Part shown: piece after piece, positions 1 through 8,612 of the stretch
Numbering within the stretch: the stretch's first letter is position 1
Layout of the letters: every line of letters begins with the position of its first letter
Assembly (NCBI GenBank): GCA_947475245.1
Contig: CANJLW010000009.1
Span: 62,001-126,000, forward strand
Source of the DNA: Acetobacteraceae bacterium
GTDB taxonomy: Bacteria > Pseudomonadota > Alphaproteobacteria > Acetobacterales > Acetobacteraceae
Reading direction: 5' to 3'
Length of the DNA stretch: 64,000 nt
Notes under the pieces: generated by a model
What the model saw: only the letters and a program-made list of their open reading frames with translations
The model's database searches: none
What the model was told of the DNA's origin: nothing
Position numbers and translations under genes: made by a program

Positions 1-50
1 AAGAAGCCGAACGCTTCGCGCGCGCCGTCGGGCAGCATAACCTGAAATAG
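1..50 (+). CDS. 3' end of an unidentified gene (partial)
   Basis: The third frame is open from the window edge and ends at a TAG at 48-50, leaving 15 residues that finish ...QHNLK. It lies 9 bases before the cupin start on the same strand, so the two could be cotranscribed. The fragment is too short to identify and could be chance. Confidence 0.3.
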   Translation, partial: EAERFARAVGQHNLK

Positions 51-59
51 GATTTCGGC

Positions 60-518
60 ATGGATACCGAGCAGGAACAGCGCTTTCGTTCGGCGCGAGA
101 GGACTTCCGCTGGGATGGCGTGGCGCATCAGCCGTACAAGCAGGACGGCAGCGCACCCTTCAAGGACATCTCGCGTCAGGTGCTGTTTCACGAGGCCTCG
201 CTGGGCTGCGAGTTGCGCTATTTCGAGATGGACGCCGACGGGTATTCGACATTGGAGCGGCACGAGCACACCCACGCGGTGATGATCCTGCGCGGCAATG
301 GGCAATGCATGGTCGGGGCGGAGGTGCGCGACGTTAAGCCGCTGGACCTGATCACGATCCCGGCCTGGACCTGGCATCAGTTCCGCGCGACCGAGGGCGA
401 GGCGTTCGGCTTCATGTGCATGGTGAACACGCTGCGCGATCGCCCGGTACTGCCGACGGAGGCCGATCTGGCGGAGATGCGGAAGGTTCCGGCGGTCGCG
501 CGGTTCCTGGGGGGATAG
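60..518 (+). CDS. Small cupin-domain protein
   Basis: A 152-residue single-domain protein with both cupin motifs. The first metal-ligand cluster is HEHTH at residues 68-72. The second has P101 and H106 within an aromatic PAWTWHQF stretch. Such proteins are one beta-barrel that usually holds a metal ion through three His and one Glu. Many act as dioxygenases, isomerases or sugar- or ligand-binding proteins, so the reaction cannot be named. There is no signal peptide, so it is cytoplasmic. It converges with the LysR gene, ending 30 bases from it, and directly follows another open frame. The ATG at 60 has only a weak ribosome site. The family call is firm; the function is unknown. Confidence 0.85.
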   Translation: MDTEQEQRFRSAREDFRWDGVAHQPYKQDGSAPFKDISRQVLFHEASLGCELRYFEMDADGYSTLERHEHTHAVMILRGNGQCMVGAEVRDVKPLDLITIPAWTWHQFRATEGEAFGFMCMVNTLRDRPVLPTEADLAEMRKVPAVARFLGG

Positions 519-548
519 TCGCGGTTGTCGGTCTGGTCCCCGTGTGGA

Positions 549-1445
549 TCAGGCCACCAGTGTCGCCGTCCGGTTGGCGTCGATCCGGTAACTTGCCTCG
601 ATATGCGTCGCCAGTGCGTCGGTCACCGGCTGTACGGCCGAACGGCCCTTGAGCATCAGGATGCCGAAGTCCGGCAACGGGGGCAGGCCCTCGTCCGGGC
701 GCAATGGGCGTAGCCCGTCCGGCAAAGCCGAGATCGCGCTGACGGTGACCGCCAACCCCGCCAGCACCGGGGCAAGCGTTCCGGCCTGGGTGCCGGACAG
801 ATAGGCGACGCGATAGCGGCGGTCGGCTTTCTCCAGCGCCGCCAACGCCGATGCGCGCCAACTGCAATCCTGATGTGCGAGCGCCAGGGGCAATGGGTTC
901 TGGCGGTGCGGCGTGTAGCGGGTCGCGGTCACCCAAACCAACGGTCCGCGCCAAAGCTTCACAGAGGGGAAATTGCGCGGTTCATTGCCCTCCGACACCA
1001 AGGTCAGGTCCAGTTCGCCTTCCTTGATCTTCTCCGCGAGATCGGTGGAGGAGGCGCAGAGCACATCGACCTGGACCGCCGGATGGGTCTCGGCGAAGCG
1101 CTTCAGGATTGGCGGCAGGTAGCTCAGCGCGTAATCGTCGGGCGATCCCAGGCGCACGGTTCCGGCGATGCGCGGCGCAAGGAACGTGTCCATGACTTCA
1201 TCGTTCAGTTCCAGGATCTGGCGCGCGCGGGTCAGCAAGTAGCGCCCGTGCGGCGTCAGTTCGACGCTGCCGCCCTTGCCGCGGCTCAGCACTTTCTGGC
1301 CGAGACTGTCTTCGAGACGCTTCATCTGCATGGAGACGGCGGACTGGGTGCGTCCGACCATGTCGGCGGCCTGGGTAAAGCTGTGGCCGTCGGCGATCAG
1401 CACGAAGGCGCGCAGCAGATCGGGGTCGAGGGGCGATGAGATCAT
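549..1445 (-). CDS. LysR-family transcriptional regulator
   Basis: About 298 residues, the normal LysR length. The N-terminal winged helix-turn-helix begins LLRAFVLIADGHSF and continues through a recognition helix with QSAVSMQMKRLE, followed by a two-subdomain periplasmic-binding-like effector domain. The ATG at 1445 gives the usual short lead-in before the HTH. An ATG at 1472 and a TTG at 1475 are in-frame alternatives, and none has a strong ribosome site. It is divergent from the DUF1127 gene, so the roughly 95-base gap is the likely place for its own operator. Targets are not deducible. The downstream cupin gene is convergent and need not be regulated by it. Confidence 0.9.
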   Translation of the reverse strand: MISSPLDPDLLRAFVLIADGHSFTQAADMVGRTQSAVSMQMKRLEDSLGQKVLSRGKGGSVELTPHGRYLLTRARQILELNDEVMDTFLAPRIAGTVRLGSPDDYALSYLPPILKRFAETHPAVQVDVLCASSTDLAEKIKEGELDLTLVSEGNEPRNFPSVKLWRGPLVWVTATRYTPHRQNPLPLALAHQDCSWRASALAALEKADRRYRVAYLSGTQAGTLAPVLAGLAVTVSAISALPDGLRPLRPDEGLPPLPDFGILMLKGRSAVQPVTDALATHIEASYRIDANRTATLVA

Positions 1446-1540
1446 GGCATCAATATTGGTGATGCCGATCATCAAGGCAATTCGTTTTACTGATCAGGCA
1501 TCGATCGGCAAGAGACCTGGGCAGCTCAAGGAGGGTCGCA

Positions 1541-1762
1541 ATGTCAGATCGTATCGCGCTTTCAGGTTTCACCCCCCACGCCCTGGTTCCCGCCGAAGCC
1601 TGGCGGACGCTGGCGCATGCCGTGCGCGTGGTGCTGACGCGTCGCGCGCTGCGCGATCTGGACCCCAGGCTGCTGGACGATATCGGAGTCAGTCGAGCGG
1701 ACGCGCTGCACGAGGCCGCGCGCGCGCCGTGGGACCTGAAACCGTCGCGCCGGCGACGCTAA
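1541..1762 (+). CDS. DUF1127 (YjiS-like) small basic protein
   Basis: A 73-residue Arg-rich protein. The C-terminal half carries the DUF1127 pattern RRALRDLDPRLLDDIGVSR at about 35-53, ending in a basic tail. A good ribosome site (AAGGAGGG) precedes the ATG by several bases. Some small alphaproteobacterial DUF1127 proteins are reported to bind RNA and affect RNA turnover; whether this one does is unknown. It is transcribed away from the LysR gene and followed at once by a strong inverted repeat. Confidence 0.8.
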   Translation: MSDRIALSGFTPHALVPAEAWRTLAHAVRVVLTRRALRDLDPRLLDDIGVSRADALHEAARAPWDLKPSRRRR

Positions 1763-1764
1763 GT

Positions 1765-1808
1765 GCTTGTTCAACATCAATCGAATCGATCAACCGTGTT
1801 GAACAAGC
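1765..1808. repeat. Perfect 12-bp inverted repeat after the DUF1127 gene
   Basis: GCTTGTTCAACA (1765-1776) is mirrored by TGTTGAACAAGC (1797-1808) across a 20-base loop that itself contains an ATCGAT palindrome. It begins 2 bases after the DUF1127 stop. A T-run follows only after about a dozen bases, so it may be a weak terminator or a protein-binding site. Confidence 0.55.
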
Positions 1809-1884
1809 CCTTAGCTATCGTTTTTGACGGCAACTTTGCCGACGTGCAGACGCACTTATTTGTCGGCGTTGCCTAAGGCGGGGG

Positions 1885-2919
1885 TTACTCCGCCGCCTTC
1901 GCCGGCAGATCGTCGCCAAGGCGCACGCCGCGTACGACGTATTCGGCGGCGACCTTGATGGCTTCGATCATGCTGACGGCACTGGCCTTGCCGGTGCCCG
2001 CGATGTCGAAGGCGGTGCCGTGATCGACGCTGGTGCGCAGCACGGGCAGGCCGAGCGTGACGCTGACGGTCTTTTCGAAGTCCATCATCTTGGCGGCGAT
2101 GTGGCCCTGATCATGGTACAGCGACAGCACCGCGTCGTAGCGGCCAATGCGAGCCAGATGGAAGACGGAGTCGGCGGGCACGGGGCCGGCGATCTTCAGG
2201 CCCCTGGCCCGCGCGGCGGCGATCGCCGGCTTGATCGCGTCGATCTCCTCCCGCCCGAACATGCCGTCTTCGCCGCCATGCGGGTTCAGCGCGGCGACGG
2301 CCAGATGCGGTTGCTCATACCCGAGTTGCCCCAGCGCCTTGATGCAGTTGTCGATCCCCTTGGCGACGCGGTCCTGGGTGATCGCGGCGCAGGCCTTGGC
2401 GAGGGAAAGGTGGCGCGTGAGGAAGAAGATCTTCAGCCCGCTGATGGTGAACATCGTCATCTCTTCACGCGCGCCGGTATGTTCCGCGAACATCTCGGTA
2501 TGGCCGATGAAGGGGATTTTCGCGGCTTGCAGCGATTCCTTGTTGATCGGCGCGGTCACGACGCCCGCGACGCGTTGCGCCATGGCCAGATCGATGGAGG
2601 CGCGGATCGCGGCATAGGCGGCCTGGCCGCCCAGCGGCTGGACTTCGCCCATGCGCAGGGCGGTCGGATCGGTCGTTTCCTGGTGCAGCACGTCGATGAC
2701 GCCGGGGCGATCGGCGATCTCCTCCGGCGCCGTGATGCGATTCAGCGTCGCGGTCAGGCCGCACGCGCCCAAGGCGCGTTCCAGGATGCGGGCGTCGCCG
2801 ATGACGAAGCTGCGGGAGATGGCGCGCACCTCCTCGGACAGCAGCGCGCGCACGCAAATCTCCGGGCCGATACCGGCGGGATCGCCCATGGTGGTTGCCA
2901 GAACGGGTCGTTCGGTCAT
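1885..2919 (-). CDS. PdxA-family 4-phosphooxy-threonine/threonate dehydrogenase (PdxA2-like)
   Basis: A 344-residue NAD-dependent dehydrogenase of the PdxA/isocitrate-dehydrogenase fold. It starts with TTMGDPAGIGPE (9-20) and keeps the three metal-ligand histidines expected in this family at H170 (TRHLSL), H214 (NPHGGE) and H269 (YHDQGH). Classical PdxA makes the pyridoxine precursor from 4-phosphohydroxy-threonine. The DQGHIAAK...FE segment and TAFDIAGTGKA, as I recall the families, fit the PdxA2 branch (threonate or erythronate 4-phosphate) better than housekeeping PdxA. The partner kinase is not in the window, so the substrate is open. AAGGAG lies upstream of the ATG. It is 59 bases downstream of the cys operon on the same strand. 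Confidence 0.85.
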   Translation of the reverse strand: MTERPVLATTMGDPAGIGPEICVRALLSEEVRAISRSFVIGDARILERALGACGLTATLNRITAPEEIADRPGVIDVLHQETTDPTALRMGEVQPLGGQAAYAAIRASIDLAMAQRVAGVVTAPINKESLQAAKIPFIGHTEMFAEHTGAREEMTMFTISGLKIFFLTRHLSLAKACAAITQDRVAKGIDNCIKALGQLGYEQPHLAVAALNPHGGEDGMFGREEIDAIKPAIAAARARGLKIAGPVPADSVFHLARIGRYDAVLSLYHDQGHIAAKMMDFEKTVSVTLGLPVLRTSVDHGTAFDIAGTGKASAVSMIEAIKVAAEYVVRGVRLGDDLPAKAAE

Positions 2920-2978
2920 GTCGCACTCTCCTTACCGCCCGCGCAATCTGCCTGAATCCGGACGGATCGGCCAGCGCC

Positions 2979-3302
2979 TTATCCGAGCGAGCGCATGGAC
3001 AGCACCGCGCCCAGCCAGGTCGTGGCGATCCACAGCGTCAGCAGGACGGTCTGCGCCGGTCTGGTCAGTTCGGGCGCCGGGGCGTCTTCGGCGATCGGGG
3101 CGCCCTTGTTCAGGGCAAGCGCGGTCAGGGGCAGGTAGACGATGAAGCTGGCGAGGCTTGCCAGGATCAGTCCGGCGACGAAGGCCGGCGCGCCGAAGAC
3201 CGGCCAGATCGGCGCGACCGCGACGATATGCGGCAGTCCGGGCGACCAGAGCCGATCGGACGAAGCGGCGACGGAGTGGGAGGCTGTGCGAGCGACACGC
3301 AT
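2979..3302 (-). CDS. Small two-segment membrane protein at the end of the cys operon
   Basis: A 107-residue protein with two hydrophobic stretches, about residues 36-63 and 83-104, joined by an acidic, Pro-rich loop. Its ATG lies only 3 bases after the cysI stop, so it is almost certainly translated from the same message. I do not recognise a family. Position suggests a role connected with sulfite reduction, such as a membrane anchor or a transport accessory for sulfur compounds, but this is inference from context only. Confidence 0.65.
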   Translation of the reverse strand: MRVARTASHSVAASSDRLWSPGLPHIVAVAPIWPVFGAPAFVAGLILASLASFIVYLPLTALALNKGAPIAEDAPAPELTRPAQTVLLTLWIATTWLGAVLSMRSLG

Positions 3303-3305
3303 GGG

Positions 3306-5012
3306 TCAGTTCCTTGCTTGCGGAGCGACATTGTCGTGAAAGTCGAGACCGGCGACGGTACGCCGCACGATGCCGGCGCGGATGACGAAGTCGCCGAACG
3401 CCTCGTCAGCCTGTCGCTGGGTCGCATAGGCCGCGATCAGCGGTGTCAGTTCCGCGACGATGGCATCGCCGTCGACATCGGTGCGGTGGAGCTTTGACAG
3501 GCGCGAACCGTCGTGCGCCCCACCCAGATACAGGTTGTACAAACCGGGGGAACGGCCAACCAGGCCGATCTCCGCCATGTAAGGACGCGCGCAACCGTTC
3601 GGACAGCCGGTCATGCGGATGGTGATTTCCCGCTCTCGCAGGCCGTGCTGTTCCAGCACCGTCTCCAGCCGGGTGACCAGTTCCGGCAGATAGCGTTCGC
3701 TTTCGGCCAGTGCCAGGCCGCAGGTCGGCATGGCGACGCAGGCGACCGCGTTGGCGCGCAGTGCGGAGACAGCCCCATCCAGACCGTGCCGGCGCAGCAA
3801 TGCCTGCACGACGGGCCGCCGGTCGGCGGGGATATCGGCCAGCACCAGGCTCTGGTTTGGCGTGATGATGAACCGTCCGACGTTCAGTTCGGCGATCTTG
3901 TGCAGCCCCGTCAGCAGGCGTCGGTCGCCGACGTCGTGGACGCGCCCGTTCTCGATGAACACGGTGAAATGCCGCCCGTCCTCGGACCAGCCCAGCCGGT
4001 CTCCGGTGCCGGTAAAGGCATAGGCGCGCGCCGGTTCTAGAGGCGTTGCCAGCCGAACGCTCAGTTCCGCGACGAAGCGGTCCAGGCCCATGCGGTCGAT
4101 GGTGTACTTAAGCCGAGCGGCTTTGCGGTTGGACCGATTGCCGTGGTCGCGTTGGACGGTGACGACTTTCTCGGCGACATCGACCGCGTTGTCGGGCGTG
4201 CAGAAGCCGATGACGTCGCCGGCGCGGGGATAGGTCTCCGGCTCTCCATGGGTCATCCCCATGCCGCCGCCGACCACGACGTTGTAGCCGACGACCGCGC
4301 CGTTCTCCTCGATGGCGATGAAGCTCAGGTCCTGGGCGAACACGTCGACGTCGTTATGCGGCGGCAGGGCAATGCCGATCTTGAACTTGCGCGGCAGATA
4401 GGTGCGTCCGTAGATCGGTTCGTCTTCCTCCGGTCCGCCGGCGACGCGTTCCTCGCCCAGCCAGATTTCGTGCCAGGCGCGGGAGTGCGGCAGCAGGTTG
4501 TCGGCGATGCCTTCGGCGAGCGCGGTGACCGCCGCGTGGCCCGTCGGGCGCCAGGGATCGACGCTGGCGATGACGTTACGGTTCACGTCGCCGCACGCGG
4601 CGATGGTGTCGAGCATCGCGGCGTGCATCTCCTGGATCGCGGGGCGTAGGTTGCTTTTGATGATGCCGTGGAACTGGATGGTCTGGCGGGTGGTCAGTCG
4701 CAGCGTGCCGTTGCCGCGATCGCGGGCGACCTGTTCGGCGGCCAACCATTGCGCCGGCGTCAGGATGCCGCTGGGGATGCGCATGCGGGCCATGAAGATG
4801 AAGGCTTTCTCCATCTTCTGCTTGCCGCGTTCGGCGCGCAGGTCGCGGTCGTCCTGCAGGTAGATGCCGTGAAACTTCGTGACCTGCTGGTCGTCGTCGG
4901 CGATCCCACCGGTTTCCGCCCAGGTCAGGCCCTCGGCGATCGTGCCGCGCAGCAGGTTGCTCGCCGCCTTGATGCGCTCGTTGGCCGAGAGCGCGGGTGT
5001 TTCGATATCCAT
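3306..5012 (-). CDS. cysI: Sulfite reductase [NADPH] hemoprotein beta subunit
   Basis: A 568-residue siroheme and [4Fe-4S] protein that reduces sulfite to sulfide with six electrons, in the cytoplasm, for cysteine synthesis. The cluster ligands form the diagnostic pattern C425-X5-C431 and C470-X3-C474 (TGCPNGC). The two-repeat nitrite/sulfite reductase ferredoxin-like architecture and full family length are present. AAGGAG precedes the ATG. It follows cysJ by 12 bases and cobA upstream supplies the siroheme precursor, making a self-contained module. Confidence 0.97.
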   Translation of the reverse strand: MDIETPALSANERIKAASNLLRGTIAEGLTWAETGGIADDDQQVTKFHGIYLQDDRDLRAERGKQKMEKAFIFMARMRIPSGILTPAQWLAAEQVARDRGNGTLRLTTRQTIQFHGIIKSNLRPAIQEMHAAMLDTIAACGDVNRNVIASVDPWRPTGHAAVTALAEGIADNLLPHSRAWHEIWLGEERVAGGPEEDEPIYGRTYLPRKFKIGIALPPHNDVDVFAQDLSFIAIEENGAVVGYNVVVGGGMGMTHGEPETYPRAGDVIGFCTPDNAVDVAEKVVTVQRDHGNRSNRKAARLKYTIDRMGLDRFVAELSVRLATPLEPARAYAFTGTGDRLGWSEDGRHFTVFIENGRVHDVGDRRLLTGLHKIAELNVGRFIITPNQSLVLADIPADRRPVVQALLRRHGLDGAVSALRANAVACVAMPTCGLALAESERYLPELVTRLETVLEQHGLREREITIRMTGCPNGCARPYMAEIGLVGRSPGLYNLYLGGAHDGSRLSKLHRTDVDGDAIVAELTPLIAAYATQRQADEAFGDFVIRAGIVRRTVAGLDFHDNVAPQARN

Positions 5013-5024
5013 GTCTCGCTCTCC

Positions 5025-6761
5025 TTAATACACGTCGCGCAGGTAACGACCGTCGCGCCGGATGCCATCCAGTTCGGCCTTTGCCGCGTCGGCGTCCTGG
5101 TTTCCCTGATCGGCCAGAATGCGCAGCAGCATGTCGTGCACGTCCTTGGCCATCGCGTTCATGTCGCCGCAGACGTACAGAGCCGCGCCGTCTTTCAGCC
5201 AGGCGTACAGGTCGGCGCGGGCGTCCCACAGGCTGTGCTGGACGTAGCGCTTGGCGGGTTGGTCGCGGGAAAATGCGACATTGAGCCGATTCAGAACGCC
5301 GGACTTCAGCCAATCCTGCCAGTCGAGCTGGTACAGGAAGTCGTGCATGTAGTTGCGATGTCCGAACACCAGCCAGTTGCGGCCCTTGGCGCCCGTGGCT
5401 TCCCGTTCCTGCATGAAGCCGCGGAACGGGGCGACGCCGGTGCCGGGGCCGATCATGATGACCGCGCGCTCCGGATCGGCCGGCAGGCGGAAATGCGGGT
5501 TGGGGCGCAGGAACACATTCAGCCGATCGCCCGCGCGCCGACGCGCCGTCATGTCGACCGACGCGACGCCGGAGCGGGCGCGCCCGTGGGAGTCATAGCG
5601 CAGCGCCGCCACCAGCAGATCGGCCTGTTCCCCCACCGCCTTGCGGCTCGATGCGATCGAGTAGTAGCGCGGGGGCAGCGGTCGCAGCAGCCCGGTCAGT
5701 TGTTCCGCCGTCAATGCCGCCGGCGCGGTTGCCAGCAGATCGATGACCTGGCGTCCTTCCGCCCAGCCGGCCTCCGGCAGCGGCGCGCCGGTCAGTTGGG
5801 CGAAGTCCTGGATCTGCTTGCCGGTCAGGGTCGTGATGTCGTAGCGGGTCAGCAGAGACGACCGCAGCGCGGTATCCCCCGCCAATCCCGTCGCGGCCAG
5901 CACGGCATCGGCCAGCGCCGGGTCGTTGGACGGCAGGATGCCCAGCGCGTCGCCCGGCTCATATGCGATGGCGCTGCCTTCCAGGGACAGTTCCAGATGC
6001 CAGGTGTCGGACGTCGAACGGCTGCCGCTGAGGCGGACTTTCTCGGCGATCTCGGCCGCAAACGGATTGGCGCGGGTCGGGCCGTCGGCGGCGGCGCGGG
6101 CGAAATCGACATGAATGACCGAGGCGGCTTCGGCCGCGTCGGCATTCAGCAGGCCCAGCGTCGACTCGATCCAGGTCGAGGCGGGCGCGTCGTAGTCCAG
6201 ATCGCATTCGACCCGATCGGCGATGCGGGTGGCGCCGAGGGCGGCCAGACGTTCATCGAACCGGCGGCCGGTTTCGCAGAACTGCGCATAGGCCCGATCG
6301 CCGAGACACAGCACCGCATACTTCACCTTCTCGAAGTTTGGCGCGTCGGCGGCCAGCAGCGCGTCGTGGAAGTCGGCGGCGCGCTGCGGCGGGTCGCCTT
6401 CGCCCCAGGTCGCGGCGATAATCAGCAGGTTCTCGACTTCGGCGATCCCGGCGGGGGTGGTATCGGCCATATCGACGACCTTGACGGCGAAGCCGAGGCG
6501 GGACGCGGCCTTGCGGGCCTGCGCGGCGAGTGCCTCCGCATTGCCGGATTCCGTGCCGAACAGGATGGTCAAGGGGGTTCGGCGGGCAGGCGGGGCGACG
6601 GGCTGTTGGGCCTGTTGGCCGTTGCCGGCGGCGAAGCCGGCGAGGAAGCCCGACAGCCAGCTGCGCTGTTCCGGATTGGTGACGGACATGACGCGGTTGA
6701 GGCTGGCGATCTGGTCTTCCGCGAAGGGCGCGGAGTTGGGCAGAAGTGGGACGGCGGACAT
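5025..6761 (-). CDS. cysJ: Sulfite reductase [NADPH] flavoprotein alpha subunit
   Basis: A 578-residue diflavin reductase that passes electrons from NADPH through FAD and FMN to CysI. Domains: flavodoxin-like FMN domain at about 64-205 with TESGNAE (70-76), connecting/FAD domain with RYYS (365-368), and NADPH-binding domain with GPGTGVAPFR (438-447), ending in the C-terminal aromatic ...RDVY that stacks on FAD in this family. Ribosome site GAGGA lies upstream of the ATG. It starts 9 bases after the cobA stop and ends 12 bases before cysI. Confidence 0.97.
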   Translation of the reverse strand: MSAVPLLPNSAPFAEDQIASLNRVMSVTNPEQRSWLSGFLAGFAAGNGQQAQQPVAPPARRTPLTILFGTESGNAEALAAQARKAASRLGFAVKVVDMADTTPAGIAEVENLLIIAATWGEGDPPQRAADFHDALLAADAPNFEKVKYAVLCLGDRAYAQFCETGRRFDERLAALGATRIADRVECDLDYDAPASTWIESTLGLLNADAAEAASVIHVDFARAAADGPTRANPFAAEIAEKVRLSGSRSTSDTWHLELSLEGSAIAYEPGDALGILPSNDPALADAVLAATGLAGDTALRSSLLTRYDITTLTGKQIQDFAQLTGAPLPEAGWAEGRQVIDLLATAPAALTAEQLTGLLRPLPPRYYSIASSRKAVGEQADLLVAALRYDSHGRARSGVASVDMTARRRAGDRLNVFLRPNPHFRLPADPERAVIMIGPGTGVAPFRGFMQEREATGAKGRNWLVFGHRNYMHDFLYQLDWQDWLKSGVLNRLNVAFSRDQPAKRYVQHSLWDARADLYAWLKDGAALYVCGDMNAMAKDVHDMLLRILADQGNQDADAAKAELDGIRRDGRYLRDVY

Positions 6762-6770
6762 GATGCTTCC

Positions 6771-7595
<825 letters not shown>

Positions 7596-7628
7596 GGGTG
7601 CCTGACGAAAGAGTGGGGTTGGGCACCC
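7596..7628 (-). promoter_or_regulatory. Leader hairpin abutting the cobA start codon
   Basis: GGGTGCC at 7596-7602 pairs with GGCACCC at 7622-7628 across 19 bases. In the cobA mRNA one arm sits directly against the AUG, where it could limit translation. No known riboswitch fold was recognised. The AT-rich stretch at about 7629-7677 just upstream is the likely promoter region. Confidence 0.35.
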
Positions 7629-7677
7629 TTATGGAGGATAATTTTTCATGTAATGCAATATGGAGTCGATAAATAAG

Positions 7678-7708
7678 AAAAAATCACTCTTTCTGTGTTG
7701 GGAGAGTG
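7678..7708 (-). terminator. Intrinsic terminator-like hairpin upstream of the cobA operon
   Basis: On the minus strand a stem CACTCT/AGAGTG (7703-7708 with 7685-7690) with a 12-base loop is followed by A then six T residues (7683-7678). It would stop minus-strand transcription arriving from the repeat array or the hydrolase operon before it enters cobA. The stem is short, so moderate confidence. Confidence 0.45.
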
Positions 7709-7747
7709 AACGCTTTCTCGTGCCGTTCGGTTCGGCGGTAATCCGTT

Positions 7748-8408
7748 CTCCGGCGGGTGCGGGTTGGGCGGCGTTATGGGCTTGGGGGTTTCACGGGGCC
7801 GCTCGGACAGCGGGGGGTGTGCTCAGGGTGCAAGGGGTCTTTGCGTCGGGTTTTGGTTTCACGAGGCTCCGGCGGGGGCGGGTTGGGCGACATTGTTGGC
7901 TTTGGAGTTTCACGGAGTTGGCGCGGAGCGTTTTGGACAGCGGGCGGTGCGCTCAGGGCGCATGAGGTCTTTGCGTCGGGTTTTGGTTTCATGCGGCTCC
8001 GGCGGGGGCGGGTTGGGCGACATTGTTGGCTTTGGAGTTTCACGGAGTTGGCGCGGAGTTGCACGGAGCCTTTTGGACAGCGGGAGGTGCGCTCAGGGTG
8101 TAAGGGGTCTTTGCGTCGGGTGTTGGTTTCACGCGGCTCCGGCGGGGGCGGGTTGGGCGACATTGTTGGCTTTGGAGTTTCACGGAGTTGGCGCGGAGTT
8201 GCACGGAGGCTCTTGGACAGCGGGGGGTGTGCTCAGGGCGCATGAGGTCTTTGCGTCGGGTTTTGGTTTCATGCGGTTCCGGCGGGGGCGGGTTGGGCGA
8301 CATTTTTGGCTTTGGAGTTTCACGGAGTTGGCGCGGAGTTTCACGGAGTCTTTTGGATAGCGGGCGGTGCGCTCAGGGTGCATGAGGTTTTGGTTCCCGG
8401 TTTTCGGT
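7748..8408. repeat. Tandem array of five G-rich 119-140 bp units, non-coding
   Basis: Units begin at the (g)ctccggcgg motif at 7748, 7867, 7997, 8137 and 8277, so spacings are 119, 130, 140 and 140 bases; the last unit fades out near 8408. Each contains a G-run block (GGCGGGGGCGGGTTGGG), then a CACGGAGTTGGCGCGGAG block, then GGACAGCGGG, a GCTCAGGG block and TCTTTGCGTCGGG. The 130/140 difference is a 10-base insertion of a second CACGGA-type mini-repeat. The plus strand is strongly G and T rich. Unit lengths of 130 and 140 are not multiples of three, so no frame is preserved between units although several frames happen to lack stops. Together with the flanks (7596-8612) this is a 1-kb stretch without a credible gene. 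Confidence 0.85.
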
Positions 8409-8550
8409 GCAGTTCGGCGGACCGCTGGGTTCGGGCAGGGCGAAGGCTCACGCGGGCGCGGGTTTCTCACGGCGTGTGGGGTCTTTCCCCCCAGCATTTT
8501 GGAGCATGATGGCTGAAGGTCGATGCGACGGGTGGACGGCAGTTTGTTCA

Positions 8551-8584
8551 TGATACGTTCGTATCAGGGGGCGCGCTCCGCGCC
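8551..8584. repeat. Two adjacent palindromes downstream of the hydrolase gene
   Basis: TGATACG-TT-CGTATCA (8551-8566) and GGCGCG-CTC-CGCGCC (8570-8584) sit 29-60 bases past the hydrolase stop. On the minus strand the second would be transcribed first. Neither is followed by a T-run, so termination is possible but unproven. Confidence 0.4.
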
Positions 8585-8612
8585 AACAAGCGAACGGCTC
8601 GACGCTGTGGGA

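Noticed and set aside
7748-8408. CRISPR array
   Set aside because: Units are contiguous and 119-140 bp long with no unique spacers and no cas genes.
7660-8551. Open frames on both strands through the tandem array
   Set aside because: Unit lengths shift the frame, so the peptide is not repeated in frame; composition is extreme and no ribosome site is found.
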